Below are positions 8,139-17,010 of a stretch of 64,000 bases of DNA, one piece after another. Origin of the DNA: Streptomyces pilosus (lineage in GTDB: Bacteria > Actinomycetota > Actinomycetes > Streptomycetales > Streptomycetaceae); NCBI RefSeq assembly GCF_014649835.1, contig NZ_BMTU01000008.1, forward strand, positions 124,001 through 188,000. Direction: 5' to 3'. Made by a program: the position numbers and the translations under genes. The stretch's first letter is position 1; each line of letters opens with the position of its first letter. Under the pieces are notes generated by a model that worked only from the letters and a program-made list of their open reading frames with translations, had not been told where the DNA came from and made no database searches.

Positions 8139-9689
8139 TCAGCCCATGAACTTCTTGAACTCGTCGGGCAGCTCGAAGTCCTTGCCGGCCTGCTGCGGCA
8201 GACCGAAGGCGCCCGCGCCCTCGGCGGCGGCGGCGCGGCGGGCGGCCTCCTCCTGCTCCTGCTGCTTGCGCTTCATCGGGTTGCCGGAGCGCTGCTTGCC
8301 CTTGGCCTGCTTCTGCTTCTTCTTCGTCCGGCCCGCACCGCCGCCCGTGCCCGGCAGCCCGGGCATCCCCGGCATGCCGCCGCCCTGCGCCATGCGGGAC
8401 ATCATCTTGCGGGCCTCGAAGAACCGCTCGACGAGGTTCTTCACCGCGCTGACCTCGACACCCGAACCCTTGGCGATACGGGCGCGACGCGAGCCGTTGA
8501 TGATCGTCGGCTCCTGGCGCTCGGCCGGGGTCATCGACTTGATGATCGCGGCGGTGCGGTCGACGTCCCGCTCGTCCAGGTTGTTGATCTGGTCCTTGAT
8601 CTGACCCATGCCGGGCAGCATGCCGAGCAGCTTGGAGATGCTGCCCATCTTGCGGACCTGCTCCATCTGGGCCAGGAAGTCGTCCAGGGTGAAGTCCTGG
8701 CCCTTCTTGGACGCCAGCTTGGAGGCCATCTTCTCGGCCTCTTCCTGGCTGAACGTCTTCTCCGCCTGCTCGATCAGGGTGAGCAGGTCACCCATGTCGA
8801 GGATGCGGGAGGCCATCCGGTCCGGGTGGAAGGCGTCGAAGTCGTCGAGCTTCTCGCCGTTGGAGGCGAACATGATCGGCTTGCCGGTGATCTGGCGGAT
8901 CGACAGGGCCGCACCACCGCGGGCGTCACCGTCGAGCTTGGAGAGCACCACGCCGTCGAAGCCGACGCCGTCGCGGAAGGCCTCCGCGGTGTTGACCGCG
9001 TCCTGGCCGATCATCGCGTCGACGACGAACAGGATCTCGTCCGGGCTGACCGCGTCGCGGATGTCAGCGGCCTGCCGCATCATGTCCTGGTCGATGCCGA
9101 GGCGTCCGGCGGTGTCCACGATCACGATGTCGTGGACCTTGGTCCTCGCGAACTCGATGGAGTCCTTGGCGACCTTGACCGGGTCACCCACACCGTTGCC
9201 CGGCTCGGGGGCGTAGACCGCCACGCCGGCGCGCTCGGCGACGACGCTCAGCTGGTTGACGGCGTTCGGGCGCTGGAGGTCGGCGGCGACGAGCACGGGC
9301 GAGTGGCCCTGCTCCTTGAGCCAGCGGCCGAGCTTGCCCGCGAGGGTGGTCTTACCGGCACCCTGCAGACCGGCCAGCATGATCACGGTCGGGGGCTGCT
9401 TGGCGAAGCGCAGGCGGCGGGTCTCGCCGCCCAGGATCGTGACGAGCTCGTCGTTCACGATCTTGAGCACCTGCTGGGCCGGGTTCAGCGCCTTGGAGAC
9501 CTCGGCACCGAGCGCCCGCTCCTTGACGTTCTTGATGAACGTCCGGACGACCGGCAGGGCCACGTCCGCTTCCAGGAGGGCGATGCGGATCTCACGCGCC
9601 GTGGCGTCGATGTCCGCTTCGCTCAGGCGCCCCTTGCCGCGCAAGTTCTTGAAGGTCGCTGAGAGGCGATCGGAAAGAGTGTCGAACAC
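8139..9689 (-). CDS. ffh: Signal recognition particle protein Ffh (SRP54)
   Basis: GTPase that binds signal sequences and 4.5S RNA and delivers ribosomes to FtsY. 516 residues from GTG 9689 (VFDTLSDRLSATFKNLRGKG); the upstream open frame is only the antiphase of glnD. N domain about 1-90; G domain with the P-loop GLQGAGKTTLAG near residue 106, DTAGRLGID near 190 and SKLDGDARGG; then a Met-rich M domain (MEQVRKMGSISKLLGMLPGM, and MTPAERQEP with SRRARIAKGSGV). The tail is Gly/Lys/Ala-rich and ends with the family-typical LPDEFKKFMG. Confidence 0.97.
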   Translation of the reverse strand: MFDTLSDRLSATFKNLRGKGRLSEADIDATAREIRIALLEADVALPVVRTFIKNVKERALGAEVSKALNPAQQVLKIVNDELVTILGGETRRLRFAKQPPTVIMLAGLQGAGKTTLAGKLGRWLKEQGHSPVLVAADLQRPNAVNQLSVVAERAGVAVYAPEPGNGVGDPVKVAKDSIEFARTKVHDIVIVDTAGRLGIDQDMMRQAADIRDAVSPDEILFVVDAMIGQDAVNTAEAFRDGVGFDGVVLSKLDGDARGGAALSIRQITGKPIMFASNGEKLDDFDAFHPDRMASRILDMGDLLTLIEQAEKTFSQEEAEKMASKLASKKGQDFTLDDFLAQMEQVRKMGSISKLLGMLPGMGQIKDQINNLDERDVDRTAAIIKSMTPAERQEPTIINGSRRARIAKGSGVEVSAVKNLVERFFEARKMMSRMAQGGGMPGMPGLPGTGGGAGRTKKKQKQAKGKQRSGNPMKRKQQEQEEAARRAAAAEGAGAFGLPQQAGKDFELPDEFKKFMG

Positions 9690-9772
9690 GGCGGCGTCGG
9701 TCCTCGGGGTCGGAGACGGGCGGGAGAATCGCCCTCCAGGGTATCCCGGCGCGGGAGGACGCCGGAGTGTCC

Positions 9773-12250
9773 TCACCCACGTAGCGTCTCCTCCAGTTTC
9801 CGGGCCACCGCCAGCGCCTCCTCGGCGGGCAGCGGCGTGCCCCCGGGGTCGGTGACGTAGAAGGCGTCCACCGCGTTCGCGCCCAGCGTGCTCGCGTGGG
9901 CGCTGCGCACGCGTACGGCCGCGTCCTCCAGGGCGCGTCCGATGCGGAACAGCAGCCCGGGCGCGTCCTGCGCGCGGACCTCGATCACCGTCGCGTGGCG
10001 GGAGGCGGCCGGGGCGACCGTCACGCGCGGCGGGGGCGCGACCACGCCGCGGCGGCGGGGGTAGGCGGCGTCCCGTTCGGCGAGGCGGGCGGCGATGTCG
10101 AGGCTGCCGTCCAGGGCGCGGACGAGGTCGGCGCGGAGCCGGGCGGCCTGCGGCAGGGAGCCGTACTCGGCCGCGACCCGCCAGTCCAGCAGCAGGACGG
10201 ATCCGTCGACCCCGTCGGGCAGTTCCAGGGCCCGCAGTTCCGCGGTCCGTACCGTGAGCCGGTGCACGGCGAGCACGCCGGCCACCGCGGGGAGCACGCC
10301 CGCCCGGTCGGGTACGGCGATGAGCAGTTCCACGCCCAGCGGCTCGGGGTCGCCGGTGGGCTCGGCGGAGGTCTCGGTCTGCGCCCGCAGGGCGAGCACG
10401 GGCGCGCCGGTGGCGACGGCCTCGAGGGCGAGGCGTTCGTGTTCCGCGGTGGGCGCGGCCTGCGCGGGGCCGGCCGGGGCGTCCCCGGAGAGGACGGCGG
10501 AGACCCGCCGGACCAGGTCGGCGACGAGCGCGGCCCGCCAGGAGGACCAGGCCGCGGGTCCGGTGGCGAGGGCGTCCGCCTCGGTGAGGGCGTGCAGCAG
10601 TTCGAGGGTGCCCGGGGTGCCGACGGCCCCGGCGACCGCCCGCACGGTGGCCGGATCGTCCAGGTCGCGCCGGGTGGCCGTCTCGACGAGCAGGAGATGG
10701 TGGCGTACGAGGGTGGCGATCACGGTGACGTCGTGCCGGTCGAAGCCGATGCGGGCGGCCACGTCCTTGGCGATGACCTCGCCGGCCACCGAGTGGTCGC
10801 CGGGCCAGCCCTTGCCGATGTCGTGCAGCAGGGCGGCGACCAGCAGCAGGTCGGGCCGGTGCACGCGCCGGGTGAACTCGGAGGCGCGGACGGCGGTCTC
10901 GATGAGGTGCCGGTCCACGGTCCACAGGTGGACGGCGTTGCGCTGGGGGCGGCAGCGGACCCGCTCCCAGTCCGGGAGCAGGCTGTTGACCAGGCCTTCC
11001 GCCTCCAGTGCCTCCCAGACCTGCACGGTGGGCCGGCCGGAGCCGAGCAGGGTCACCAGTTGTTCGCGCGCCTCCGCCGGCCAGGGTGTGGGCAGGGGGC
11101 GCGCGCCGGTCGCCATGCGCCGCACGGCGTGCAGGGACAGCGGGAGTCCGGCCTGCGCGGCGGCGGCCGCCGCGCGCAGGGGAAGCACGGGGTCCCGCTC
11201 GGGACGCGCGGTGCGGGCGAGGACCACCTCGCCGTCCTGTTCCACCACGCCCTCGGCGAGCGGGGAGCGGTCGGGTCCCGCCTTCCCGTCGCCCGCCACC
11301 GCCCTTCTGAGGAAGTCGCCGCGCTCCCTGGCCAGTCTGCGCAGCCGCGGCCGTACCGACCGCGCGCGCAGGACGCGTCCCACCTCGCGCCAGGTGACGT
11401 CCGTGGCGTAGGCGATGACCCGGGCGGCCTCGTAGACCTGCCGCAGCAGCGCGTCCGCGTCGAGCACGCCGAGTCCGGCCGCGACCTGGTCCTGCTCCTG
11501 GAGGGCGAGCCGGTCGGTGGCGCGGCCGGTGGTCAGGTGCAGGGCGTCCCGTACGTCGAGGAGCCGGCGGCGGGCCTCGGCGAGTCCCTCGCGCGGGGCG
11601 TCGGCGAGCCAGGAGGCGGCCACCGCGCGCAGGGCGGTGGCGTCGCGGAGTCCGCCGCGGGCCTCCTTGAGGTCGGGTTCGAGGAGGTACTGCAGTTCGC
11701 CCGTGCGCTCCGCGCGTTCCTCGCACAGCTCCCGCAGGGCGGGGAGGCGTCTGGGTGCCTGGTTGCGCCAGTCGGCGAGCACGGAGGTGCGCAGGGCGGT
11801 GGTGAGGCCGAGGTCACCGGCGATGTGCCGGGCGTCGAGCAGTCCGAGCTGCACCTTGAGGTCCTCGGCCGCGGTCCTGCGGGCCTCGGCGGGGGTGCGG
11901 ACGGAGTGGTCGAGGTCGAGGCCCAGGTCCCAGACGGGGTACCAGAGGCGGTCGGCGAGCGCGGCGACCGCGTCGGGGGCGCTGCCGTCGTGCAGCAGGA
12001 GCAGGTCGAGGTCGCTGCGCGGGGAGAGTTCGGCGCGTCCGTAGCCGCCCACGGCGATCAGGGAGACCCCGCGCGGTGCGCCGGCGCCCGCCGCGAACAG
12101 TCCGCCGAGCCAGGTGTCCGTGAGGTCCGCGAGGGCGGCACGGCGCGGCGGCCCGGACCGCGCCTCCTCGGTGAGGAGGTGCAGCCGGGCCGCCGCGTAG
12201 CCGCCGGGTCCCGAGTCGTCTGCCTCGTTTAGCATGTCCTTACCCGTCAC
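9773..12250 (-). CDS. glnD: PII nucleotidyltransferase GlnD
   Basis: Modifies the PII protein GlnK according to nitrogen status; in S. coelicolor GlnD is reported to adenylylate rather than uridylylate GlnK. 825 residues. The nucleotidyltransferase motif GGYGRAELSPRSDLDLLL is at residues 68-85, the HD hydrolase motif LLHDIGKGWPGDHS near 470, and two ACT domains follow (about 640-710 and 745-820, the second with VIEVRAQDAPGLLFRIGRAL). GTG 12250 is preceded by AGGAG seven bases upstream. Last gene of amtB-glnK-glnD, 29 bases after glnK. Confidence 0.95.
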   Translation of the reverse strand: MTGKDMLNEADDSGPGGYAAARLHLLTEEARSGPPRRAALADLTDTWLGGLFAAGAGAPRGVSLIAVGGYGRAELSPRSDLDLLLLHDGSAPDAVAALADRLWYPVWDLGLDLDHSVRTPAEARRTAAEDLKVQLGLLDARHIAGDLGLTTALRTSVLADWRNQAPRRLPALRELCEERAERTGELQYLLEPDLKEARGGLRDATALRAVAASWLADAPREGLAEARRRLLDVRDALHLTTGRATDRLALQEQDQVAAGLGVLDADALLRQVYEAARVIAYATDVTWREVGRVLRARSVRPRLRRLARERGDFLRRAVAGDGKAGPDRSPLAEGVVEQDGEVVLARTARPERDPVLPLRAAAAAAQAGLPLSLHAVRRMATGARPLPTPWPAEAREQLVTLLGSGRPTVQVWEALEAEGLVNSLLPDWERVRCRPQRNAVHLWTVDRHLIETAVRASEFTRRVHRPDLLLVAALLHDIGKGWPGDHSVAGEVIAKDVAARIGFDRHDVTVIATLVRHHLLLVETATRRDLDDPATVRAVAGAVGTPGTLELLHALTEADALATGPAAWSSWRAALVADLVRRVSAVLSGDAPAGPAQAAPTAEHERLALEAVATGAPVLALRAQTETSAEPTGDPEPLGVELLIAVPDRAGVLPAVAGVLAVHRLTVRTAELRALELPDGVDGSVLLLDWRVAAEYGSLPQAARLRADLVRALDGSLDIAARLAERDAAYPRRRGVVAPPPRVTVAPAASRHATVIEVRAQDAPGLLFRIGRALEDAAVRVRSAHASTLGANAVDAFYVTDPGGTPLPAEEALAVARKLEETLRG

Positions 12251-12279
12251 CCGGTGACTCCTGTTCCGCTCGTGCGCTG

Positions 12280-12618
12280 TCAGAGCGCGTCCGGGCCGCG
12301 TTCACCGGTGCGTACCCGTACGGCTGTCTCGACCGGGACCGACCAGACCTTGCCGTCACCGATCTTGCCGGTGCGGGCGGCCTTGACCACCACGTCGATC
12401 AGCTGTTCGGCGTCCTCGTCCTCGACCAGCACCTCGATGCGGATCTTCGGCACCAGGTCGACGGTGTACTCGGCACCGCGGTAGACCTCGGTGTGTCCGC
12501 GCTGGCGGCCGTAGCCGCTGGCCTCGGTGACGGTCAGACCGTGCACGCCGAAGGCCTGCAGGGCCTCCTTGATCTCGTCGAGCCGGTGCGGCTTGACGAC
12601 GGCGGTGATGAGCTTCAT
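12280..12618 (-). CDS. glnK: Nitrogen regulatory PII protein GlnK
   Basis: Trimeric nitrogen sensor that binds 2-oxoglutarate, ADP and ATP and can block AmtB. 112 residues, the normal PII length. The T-loop RGHTEVYRGAEYTVD carries the modifiable Tyr51, and the B-loop is TGKIGDGKVWSV. ATG at 12618 overlaps the amtB stop (ATGA), so the two are coupled. The downstream partner glnD encodes the modifying enzyme. Confidence 0.97.
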   Translation of the reverse strand: MKLITAVVKPHRLDEIKEALQAFGVHGLTVTEASGYGRQRGHTEVYRGAEYTVDLVPKIRIEVLVEDEDAEQLIDVVVKAARTGKIGDGKVWSVPVETAVRVRTGERGPDAL

Positions 12619-13952
12619 GCGTCCACCTTCTTGCTCTCGGCCGGGGCGGGGGCGGGGGCGGCGGTGCGGGCCGCGCCGCCTCCGGCGCCGCTGAAGTCGT
12701 ATGCGGTCTCGGCGTGCTCGGCCTGGTCGATGCCGGCCACCTCGTCGTCCTCGGAGACTCGCATGCCGATGGTCTTGTCGAGGAGGAGGGCGAGGACGGC
12801 GGAGACGACCAGGGAGTAGGCGAGGACACCGGCGACACCGGCGCACTGCTTCCAGAACTGGTCCAGGCCGCCGCCGTAGAAGAGGCCCGCGACGTCGGAC
12901 TGGCCCTTGCCGGTGGCGAAGAAGCCGACGAGGAGGGAGCCGATGACGCCGCCGACGAGGTGGACGCCGACCACGTCGAGGGAGTCGTCGTAGCCGAACC
13001 GGTACTTCAGTCCGACGGCCATGGCGCACAGCACACCGGCGATGACGCCGATCGCGATGGCTCCGAGCGGGGAGACCGCGCCGCCCGCCGGGGTGATCGC
13101 GACCAGGCCGGAGACCGCGCCGGAGGCGGCGCCCAGCGTGGTGAACGCGCCGTGCCGGATCTTCTCGTAGGCGAGCCAGCCGAGGACCGCGGCGCCGGTG
13201 GCGACCTGGGTGTTGACGAACATCAGCGCGCCGACGCCGTCGTCGTTGCCGAGCCAGGAGCCGGCGTTGAAGCCGAACCAGCCGAACCACAGCAGGGCCG
13301 CGCCGAGCATGACCAGCGGGAGGCTGTGCGGGCGCATCGGGTCCTTCTTGAAGCCGATGCGCTTGCCGATGACGAGGATGACGCCGAGCGCCGCGGCACC
13401 GGCGTTGATGTGCACGGCCGTGCCGCCGGCGAAGTCGATCACTCCGAGCTCGAAGGCCCAGCCGCCGGAGCCCCAGACCCAGTGGGCGACCGGGAAGTAC
13501 ACGACGGTGACCCACAGGGCGACGAACAGGGCCCAGGCGGTGAACTTCACGCGGTCCGCCAGGGCGCCGCTGATCAGCGCGGGCGTGAGGACGGCGAACA
13601 TCAGCTGGAAGACCAGGAAGACGAAGACCGGGATGGTGTAGCCGTCCCAGAGTTCGGTCAGGCCGATGTCGCTCAGACCGACCCAGTCAGAGTTCCATCC
13701 GATGAGGTGCCCGGAGTCGGTGCCGAACGCCATGGAGAAGCCGTACAGCACCCACAGGACGCTGACGATGCCGAGGCTGATGAAGCTCATCATCAGCATG
13801 TTGAGGGTGCTCTTGACGCGGACCATGCCTCCGTAGAAGAAGGCCAGGCCGGGAGTCATGAGCATCACCAGGGCGGAACAGATGAGCATGAACCCTGTGT
13901 TGGCGGCTGACAGCGTGGGCGCGTCTGCGGCCAGGGTGATGGCTGGTGCCAT
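12615..13952 (-). CDS. amtB: Ammonium transporter AmtB
   Basis: Conducts ammonium into the cell; GlnK is its usual gate. 445 residues with about eleven hydrophobic segments. Family signatures seen: MTPGLAFFYGGMVRVKSTLN, the FAGGTAVHINAGAAALG segment with its channel histidine, and DSLDVVGVHLVGGVIGSLLVGFFA with the second histidine. The C-terminal cytoplasmic tail is Ala/Gly-rich (GAGGGAARTAAPAPAP). First gene of the nitrogen operon, preceded by GAGGAG and, further upstream, a GlnR-like site. Confidence 0.96.
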   Translation of the reverse strand: MAPAITLAADAPTLSAANTGFMLICSALVMLMTPGLAFFYGGMVRVKSTLNMLMMSFISLGIVSVLWVLYGFSMAFGTDSGHLIGWNSDWVGLSDIGLTELWDGYTIPVFVFLVFQLMFAVLTPALISGALADRVKFTAWALFVALWVTVVYFPVAHWVWGSGGWAFELGVIDFAGGTAVHINAGAAALGVILVIGKRIGFKKDPMRPHSLPLVMLGAALLWFGWFGFNAGSWLGNDDGVGALMFVNTQVATGAAVLGWLAYEKIRHGAFTTLGAASGAVSGLVAITPAGGAVSPLGAIAIGVIAGVLCAMAVGLKYRFGYDDSLDVVGVHLVGGVIGSLLVGFFATGKGQSDVAGLFYGGGLDQFWKQCAGVAGVLAYSLVVSAVLALLLDKTIGMRVSEDDEVAGIDQAEHAETAYDFSGAGGGAARTAAPAPAPAESKKVDA

Positions 13953-14298
13953 CGGCGTCTCCTCGTCGTTGGTACGGCCCCGTGCGGGCGAAGCCTTGAG
14001 CGGATTGAGGGGTGGGCCGGTTATGCGCCATGAGATTCGCGCAGCACCGTTTCGGTGGAGGCCCCTCGCTGTTTCGCCGCCGTGACGAAGGCACCCGACG
14101 TGTTACGGGTCGATGAACTGCCGGATCCGGGCAGCGCTGATCGTTATCGTGGCGCAACCTTCGGTGTCCGGCGGTGAGCCGGGGCCGGGGACACGGAAAA
14201 GCCGGCCGCGGCGGGCCTCCGAATGACTGGCATGGGGGAGCCGAGTCGGGCAGTTCGGGAGGGCCGGCCGCGGCCGGGGTCCGGTGTTCCGCCGGGGG
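13953..14298. other. amtB upstream region
   Basis: 346 bases between the amtB start and the nsdA stop, both on the minus strand. It holds the GlnR-like site listed separately and must hold the amtB promoter, in part supported by AT-richer sequence at 14020-14060 (minus-strand CATAAC near 14023). No gene or clear terminator of nsdA was identified. Confidence 0.5.
14071..14106 (-). promoter_or_regulatory. GlnR-type binding site upstream of amtB
   Basis: On the minus strand GTCAC (14086-14082), six bases, GAAAC (14075-14071) matches the Streptomyces GlnR half-site pair GTnAC-N6-GAAAC exactly. A second GTAAC (14106-14102) with a degenerate partner lies just upstream. The location about 130 bases before amtB fits nitrogen-starvation activation by GlnR, which is established for amtB in S. 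coelicolor. Confidence 0.8.
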
Positions 14299-15795
14299 TC
14301 AGACCGCTTCGGCGGTCTCGGGCAGCTCGATCGCGAGCCGCTCGGTGAGTGCGACGACGTCGGCGAGGTCCCCGAAGTCGCGCACGGCGGTGTCGACGGT
14401 CTTTCGGATACGAGTGTTGACGCGCTCGGAGCGGACCTTCTTGGCCGCCGTGATGGCCTCGGTGGCGAGAATCGCGCTCTGCTCCGGTTCCCGCTGGAGC
14501 AGGTGGACCGTGGCCATGCCGATCAGGTTGAGGGCGTAGGAGCGCTGGTGCTCGCCGCCCTCCCGGCCGAAGAGCTCCACGGCGCGCCGCATGAGCGGTT
14601 CGGCGAGGGAGGCGTAGGTGGGGCTGCGGCCTGCGACGTAGGCGAGGTCGCGGTAGGAGTGGGAGTTCTCCGCGTGGAGCTCGGCCTCGGAGAAGAAGCG
14701 GATCCAGTCGGGGTCGGGCTCGTCCCACTCGTCGGCCTCGGCGAAGGTGTCCTCGGCCATCCGCACGGCCCGCTTGCAGCGGCCGGGCTGCCCCATGTTG
14801 GCGTAGGCGCGGGCCTCCATCGCATACAGCATCGACTGGGTGCGGGGACTGGCGCAGTCGCGGCTGCCGTACTGGGCGAGGTGGATCAGTTCCAGGGCGT
14901 CCTCGGGGCGGCCGAGGTGGATCATCTGGCGGCTCATACTGGACAGCACGTAGGAGCCGAGCGGGCGGTCGCCGGCCTCCTTGGCCGCGTGCAGGGCGAG
15001 GACGAAGTACTTCTGCGCGGTGGGCTGGAGCCCGACGTCGTACGACATCCAGCCGGCCAGTTCGGCGAGTTCGGCGGCGACCTTGAACAGGCGCCGGGTG
15101 GCGGCCTCGGGCTGGGGCTCCTGGAGCAGGTCGGTGACCTCGTGCAGCTGTCCCACGACCGCCTTGCGGCGCAGGCCGCCACCGCACTGGGCGTCCCACT
15201 GCCGGAACATCACGGTGGTGGTCTCCAGCAGGTCCAGCTCCGGCTTGGACAGCCGGCCGCGGGCGCGGGCGGCGGAGGGGGCCGGTTCGGACTCGGTGCG
15301 GGGCAGCGGCGCGGGCTGGTTGGGGACGAGCCAGCGCTGCATGGGCTCGATGAGGGACGGGCCCGCGGAGAGGGCGAGCGAGCTCCCGAGGAAGCCGCGC
15401 CGCGCCAGCATCAGGTCGCTGCGCGAGAACTCGCTGAGCAGGGCCACGGTCTGCGGGCCCGTCCAGGGCAGGTCGACGCCGGTCGCGGAGGGCGCGGGAC
15501 GGGTGGTGCGCAGGCCCAGGTCCTCGACGGAGACGACGACGCCGAAGCGTTCGGAGAACAGTTCGGACAGGATCCTGGGGATCGGCTCCCGCGGGTTCTC
15601 CCCGTCGAGCCAGCGGCGCACCCGCGAGGTGTCGGTGGAGATGTGGTTGGCGCCCAACTGGCGTGCTCGGCGGTTGACTTGGCGGGCCAGCTCGCCCTTC
15701 GACCAGCCGCTGCGGACGAACCACGAGGCGAGAAGCCCATTCGGGCGTTTCTCCGGACTCGCCGCGCTCGTCCCGCCACCGCCATTGCCGCTCAC
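14299..15795 (-). CDS. nsdA: NsdA, negative regulator of differentiation
   Basis: About 498 residues from GTG 15795. The order is: a low-complexity start, a helix-turn-helix-like segment (WSKGELARQVNRRARQLG... TSRVRRWLDGENPREP), a linker with the twin-Arg-like RRGFLGSSLALSAGP, then a TPR-like helical region to the end (for example LGSYVLSSMSRQMIHLGRPEDAL). Size, layout and position next to amtB match S. coelicolor NsdA, which represses aerial growth and antibiotic production. The RRGFLG segment is probably a relic of the family and not a secretion signal, as it is internal. The start is the least certain point, with only a GGGGG patch upstream. Confidence 0.85.
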   Translation of the reverse strand: MSGNGGGGTSAASPEKRPNGLLASWFVRSGWSKGELARQVNRRARQLGANHISTDTSRVRRWLDGENPREPIPRILSELFSERFGVVVSVEDLGLRTTRPAPSATGVDLPWTGPQTVALLSEFSRSDLMLARRGFLGSSLALSAGPSLIEPMQRWLVPNQPAPLPRTESEPAPSAARARGRLSKPELDLLETTTVMFRQWDAQCGGGLRRKAVVGQLHEVTDLLQEPQPEAATRRLFKVAAELAELAGWMSYDVGLQPTAQKYFVLALHAAKEAGDRPLGSYVLSSMSRQMIHLGRPEDALELIHLAQYGSRDCASPRTQSMLYAMEARAYANMGQPGRCKRAVRMAEDTFAEADEWDEPDPDWIRFFSEAELHAENSHSYRDLAYVAGRSPTYASLAEPLMRRAVELFGREGGEHQRSYALNLIGMATVHLLQREPEQSAILATEAITAAKKVRSERVNTRIRKTVDTAVRDFGDLADVVALTERLAIELPETAEAV

Positions 15796-16241
15796 TGGAA
15801 CGCCCCCATCCCTGAAGACCACTTGTCGCTGAATGCGCCAAGCCCTATCAGAATGCCGGTTGTCGGGTCCGCCCGTCCGGCGGTTGCCACCCTTCGAACG
15901 GAAAGCCGAGTTGCCTCCGGCATACCCACGAGTGCATGTGCCCCAAGAAGCCGTGCACACAACGTAACCCTACGATCACCCGTCTCACCACGACGGAAGC
16001 GCAATCGCCACCATTCGCCACCCCTTCGAATGAACTCACCGTCGCCGACCCACGATTCACTTGACATGGGACGGCCACGAGTGGGTGCAGCGAAGCATCA
16101 GAGGGCGCACACCGCCCGGCACACCACCTTCGCCACCCCGAGGCGCCGCATGGGCGGGGCGGCGCGGGGAAGTCCGAAACAGAGAGTCACACTCTGCGTC
16201 CGCTGCGTAACCGTCAGTTCGTCGGACCCGTTGGAGGGGGC
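15796..16241. other. Divergent promoter region of nsdA and the prim-pol-like gene
   Basis: 446 bases. The plus-strand side ends with a GGAGGGGG ribosome site before 16242. A TTGACA-like -35 at about 16058 on the plus strand has no matching -10. Around 16182-16200 a short inverted repeat (CAGAG, seven bases, CTCTG) is visible. No gene was recognised. Confidence 0.4.
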
Positions 16242-16910
16242 ATGGGCTTCACGATCGGGATCAGCCGGGGCATCCGCGACATCCGGTCCGGCTCCCGCCG
16301 CCGCAGCCGCTCGTCGGACGGCACCGTCGTGGCGGAGTACACCGGGCTGTGGGGCTGGGACGTGGTGCCGGGCGTCCGGGCCGCCGCCCCGGGCGTCTGT
16401 TCCTGCGGGCGCGCCGGCTGCCGGGCACCGGGCGCGCATCCGCTCGGTCACGCTCCCGTGATCCGCGCCGGGGCGCCGCTGGACGAGGTGACGGCGGTCT
16501 GGTCGGAGTTCCCCGGCGCCTCGCTGATGCTGCCCGTGGGGCGGGCCTTCGACGTGATCGAGGTGGCCCGGCCCGCCGGGTGCCACGCCCTGGCCCGGCT
16601 GGAGCGCATGGGCCTGCCGGTCGGTCCGGTCGCCGCCACCCCGGACGGCCGCGCCCAGTTCTTCGTCTCCCCCGGGGCCGCCGCCGCCCTGCCCGAGCTG
16701 CTCTACCGCATGGGCTGGGACGACCCGGCCGCCCTCGACCTGCGCGGCCTCGGCGCCGGTGCGCACATCACGGCCCCGCCCTCCGACCGGGGTGGTCTCG
16801 GCCCGGTCCGCTGGCTGCGCTCCCCCGCCCTGGACTCGGCCTCCCGGCCGCCGGAGGCGCGGCTGCTGCTGGGCACGCTGGCATACGTGGCGCACCGGTC
16901 GGGTACGTAG
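16242..16910 (+). CDS. Prim-pol-like (bifunctional DNA primase/polymerase N-terminal) orphan protein
   Basis: 222 residues. The layout WGWDVVPGVRA... CSCGRAGCRAPGAHPLGH is the start of the Streptomyces prim-pol domain with a cysteine/histidine cluster, and HITAPPSDRGGLGPVRWLRSP matches its later binding segment. The expected acidic catalytic pair (usually D-x-D in a beta strand) is replaced by AFDVIEVARP, so polymerase activity is doubtful. No helicase or plasmid gene is nearby. ATG 16242 has a good ribosome site. Function unknown; possibly a regulatory or nucleotide-binding derivative. Confidence 0.65.
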   Translation: MGFTIGISRGIRDIRSGSRRRSRSSDGTVVAEYTGLWGWDVVPGVRAAAPGVCSCGRAGCRAPGAHPLGHAPVIRAGAPLDEVTAVWSEFPGASLMLPVGRAFDVIEVARPAGCHALARLERMGLPVGPVAATPDGRAQFFVSPGAAAALPELLYRMGWDDPAALDLRGLGAGAHITAPPSDRGGLGPVRWLRSPALDSASRPPEARLLLGTLAYVAHRSGT

Positions 16911-16927
16911 GTCCCACCTGGCACGGC

Positions 16928-16967
16928 GAAGCGCCCGTCCCCCGATCTCTTCGGGGGCGGGCGCTTC
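16928..16967. terminator. Bidirectional terminator between prim-pol-like gene and ftsY
   Basis: Inverted repeat of about 17 bases per arm with one mismatch or bulge, loop TCTC-like, between converging genes. The plus-strand side is followed by TTCGCG. Confidence 0.8.
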
Positions 16968-17010
16968 TTCGCGTCTGCCGGGTCCGCCGGCTGCCGGTAC
17001 TCCCGGGGTG

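Noticed and set aside
8139..11726. 1195-codon frame spanning ffh and part of glnD
   Set aside because: Only its last 516 residues resemble Ffh; the rest is the antiphase of glnD.
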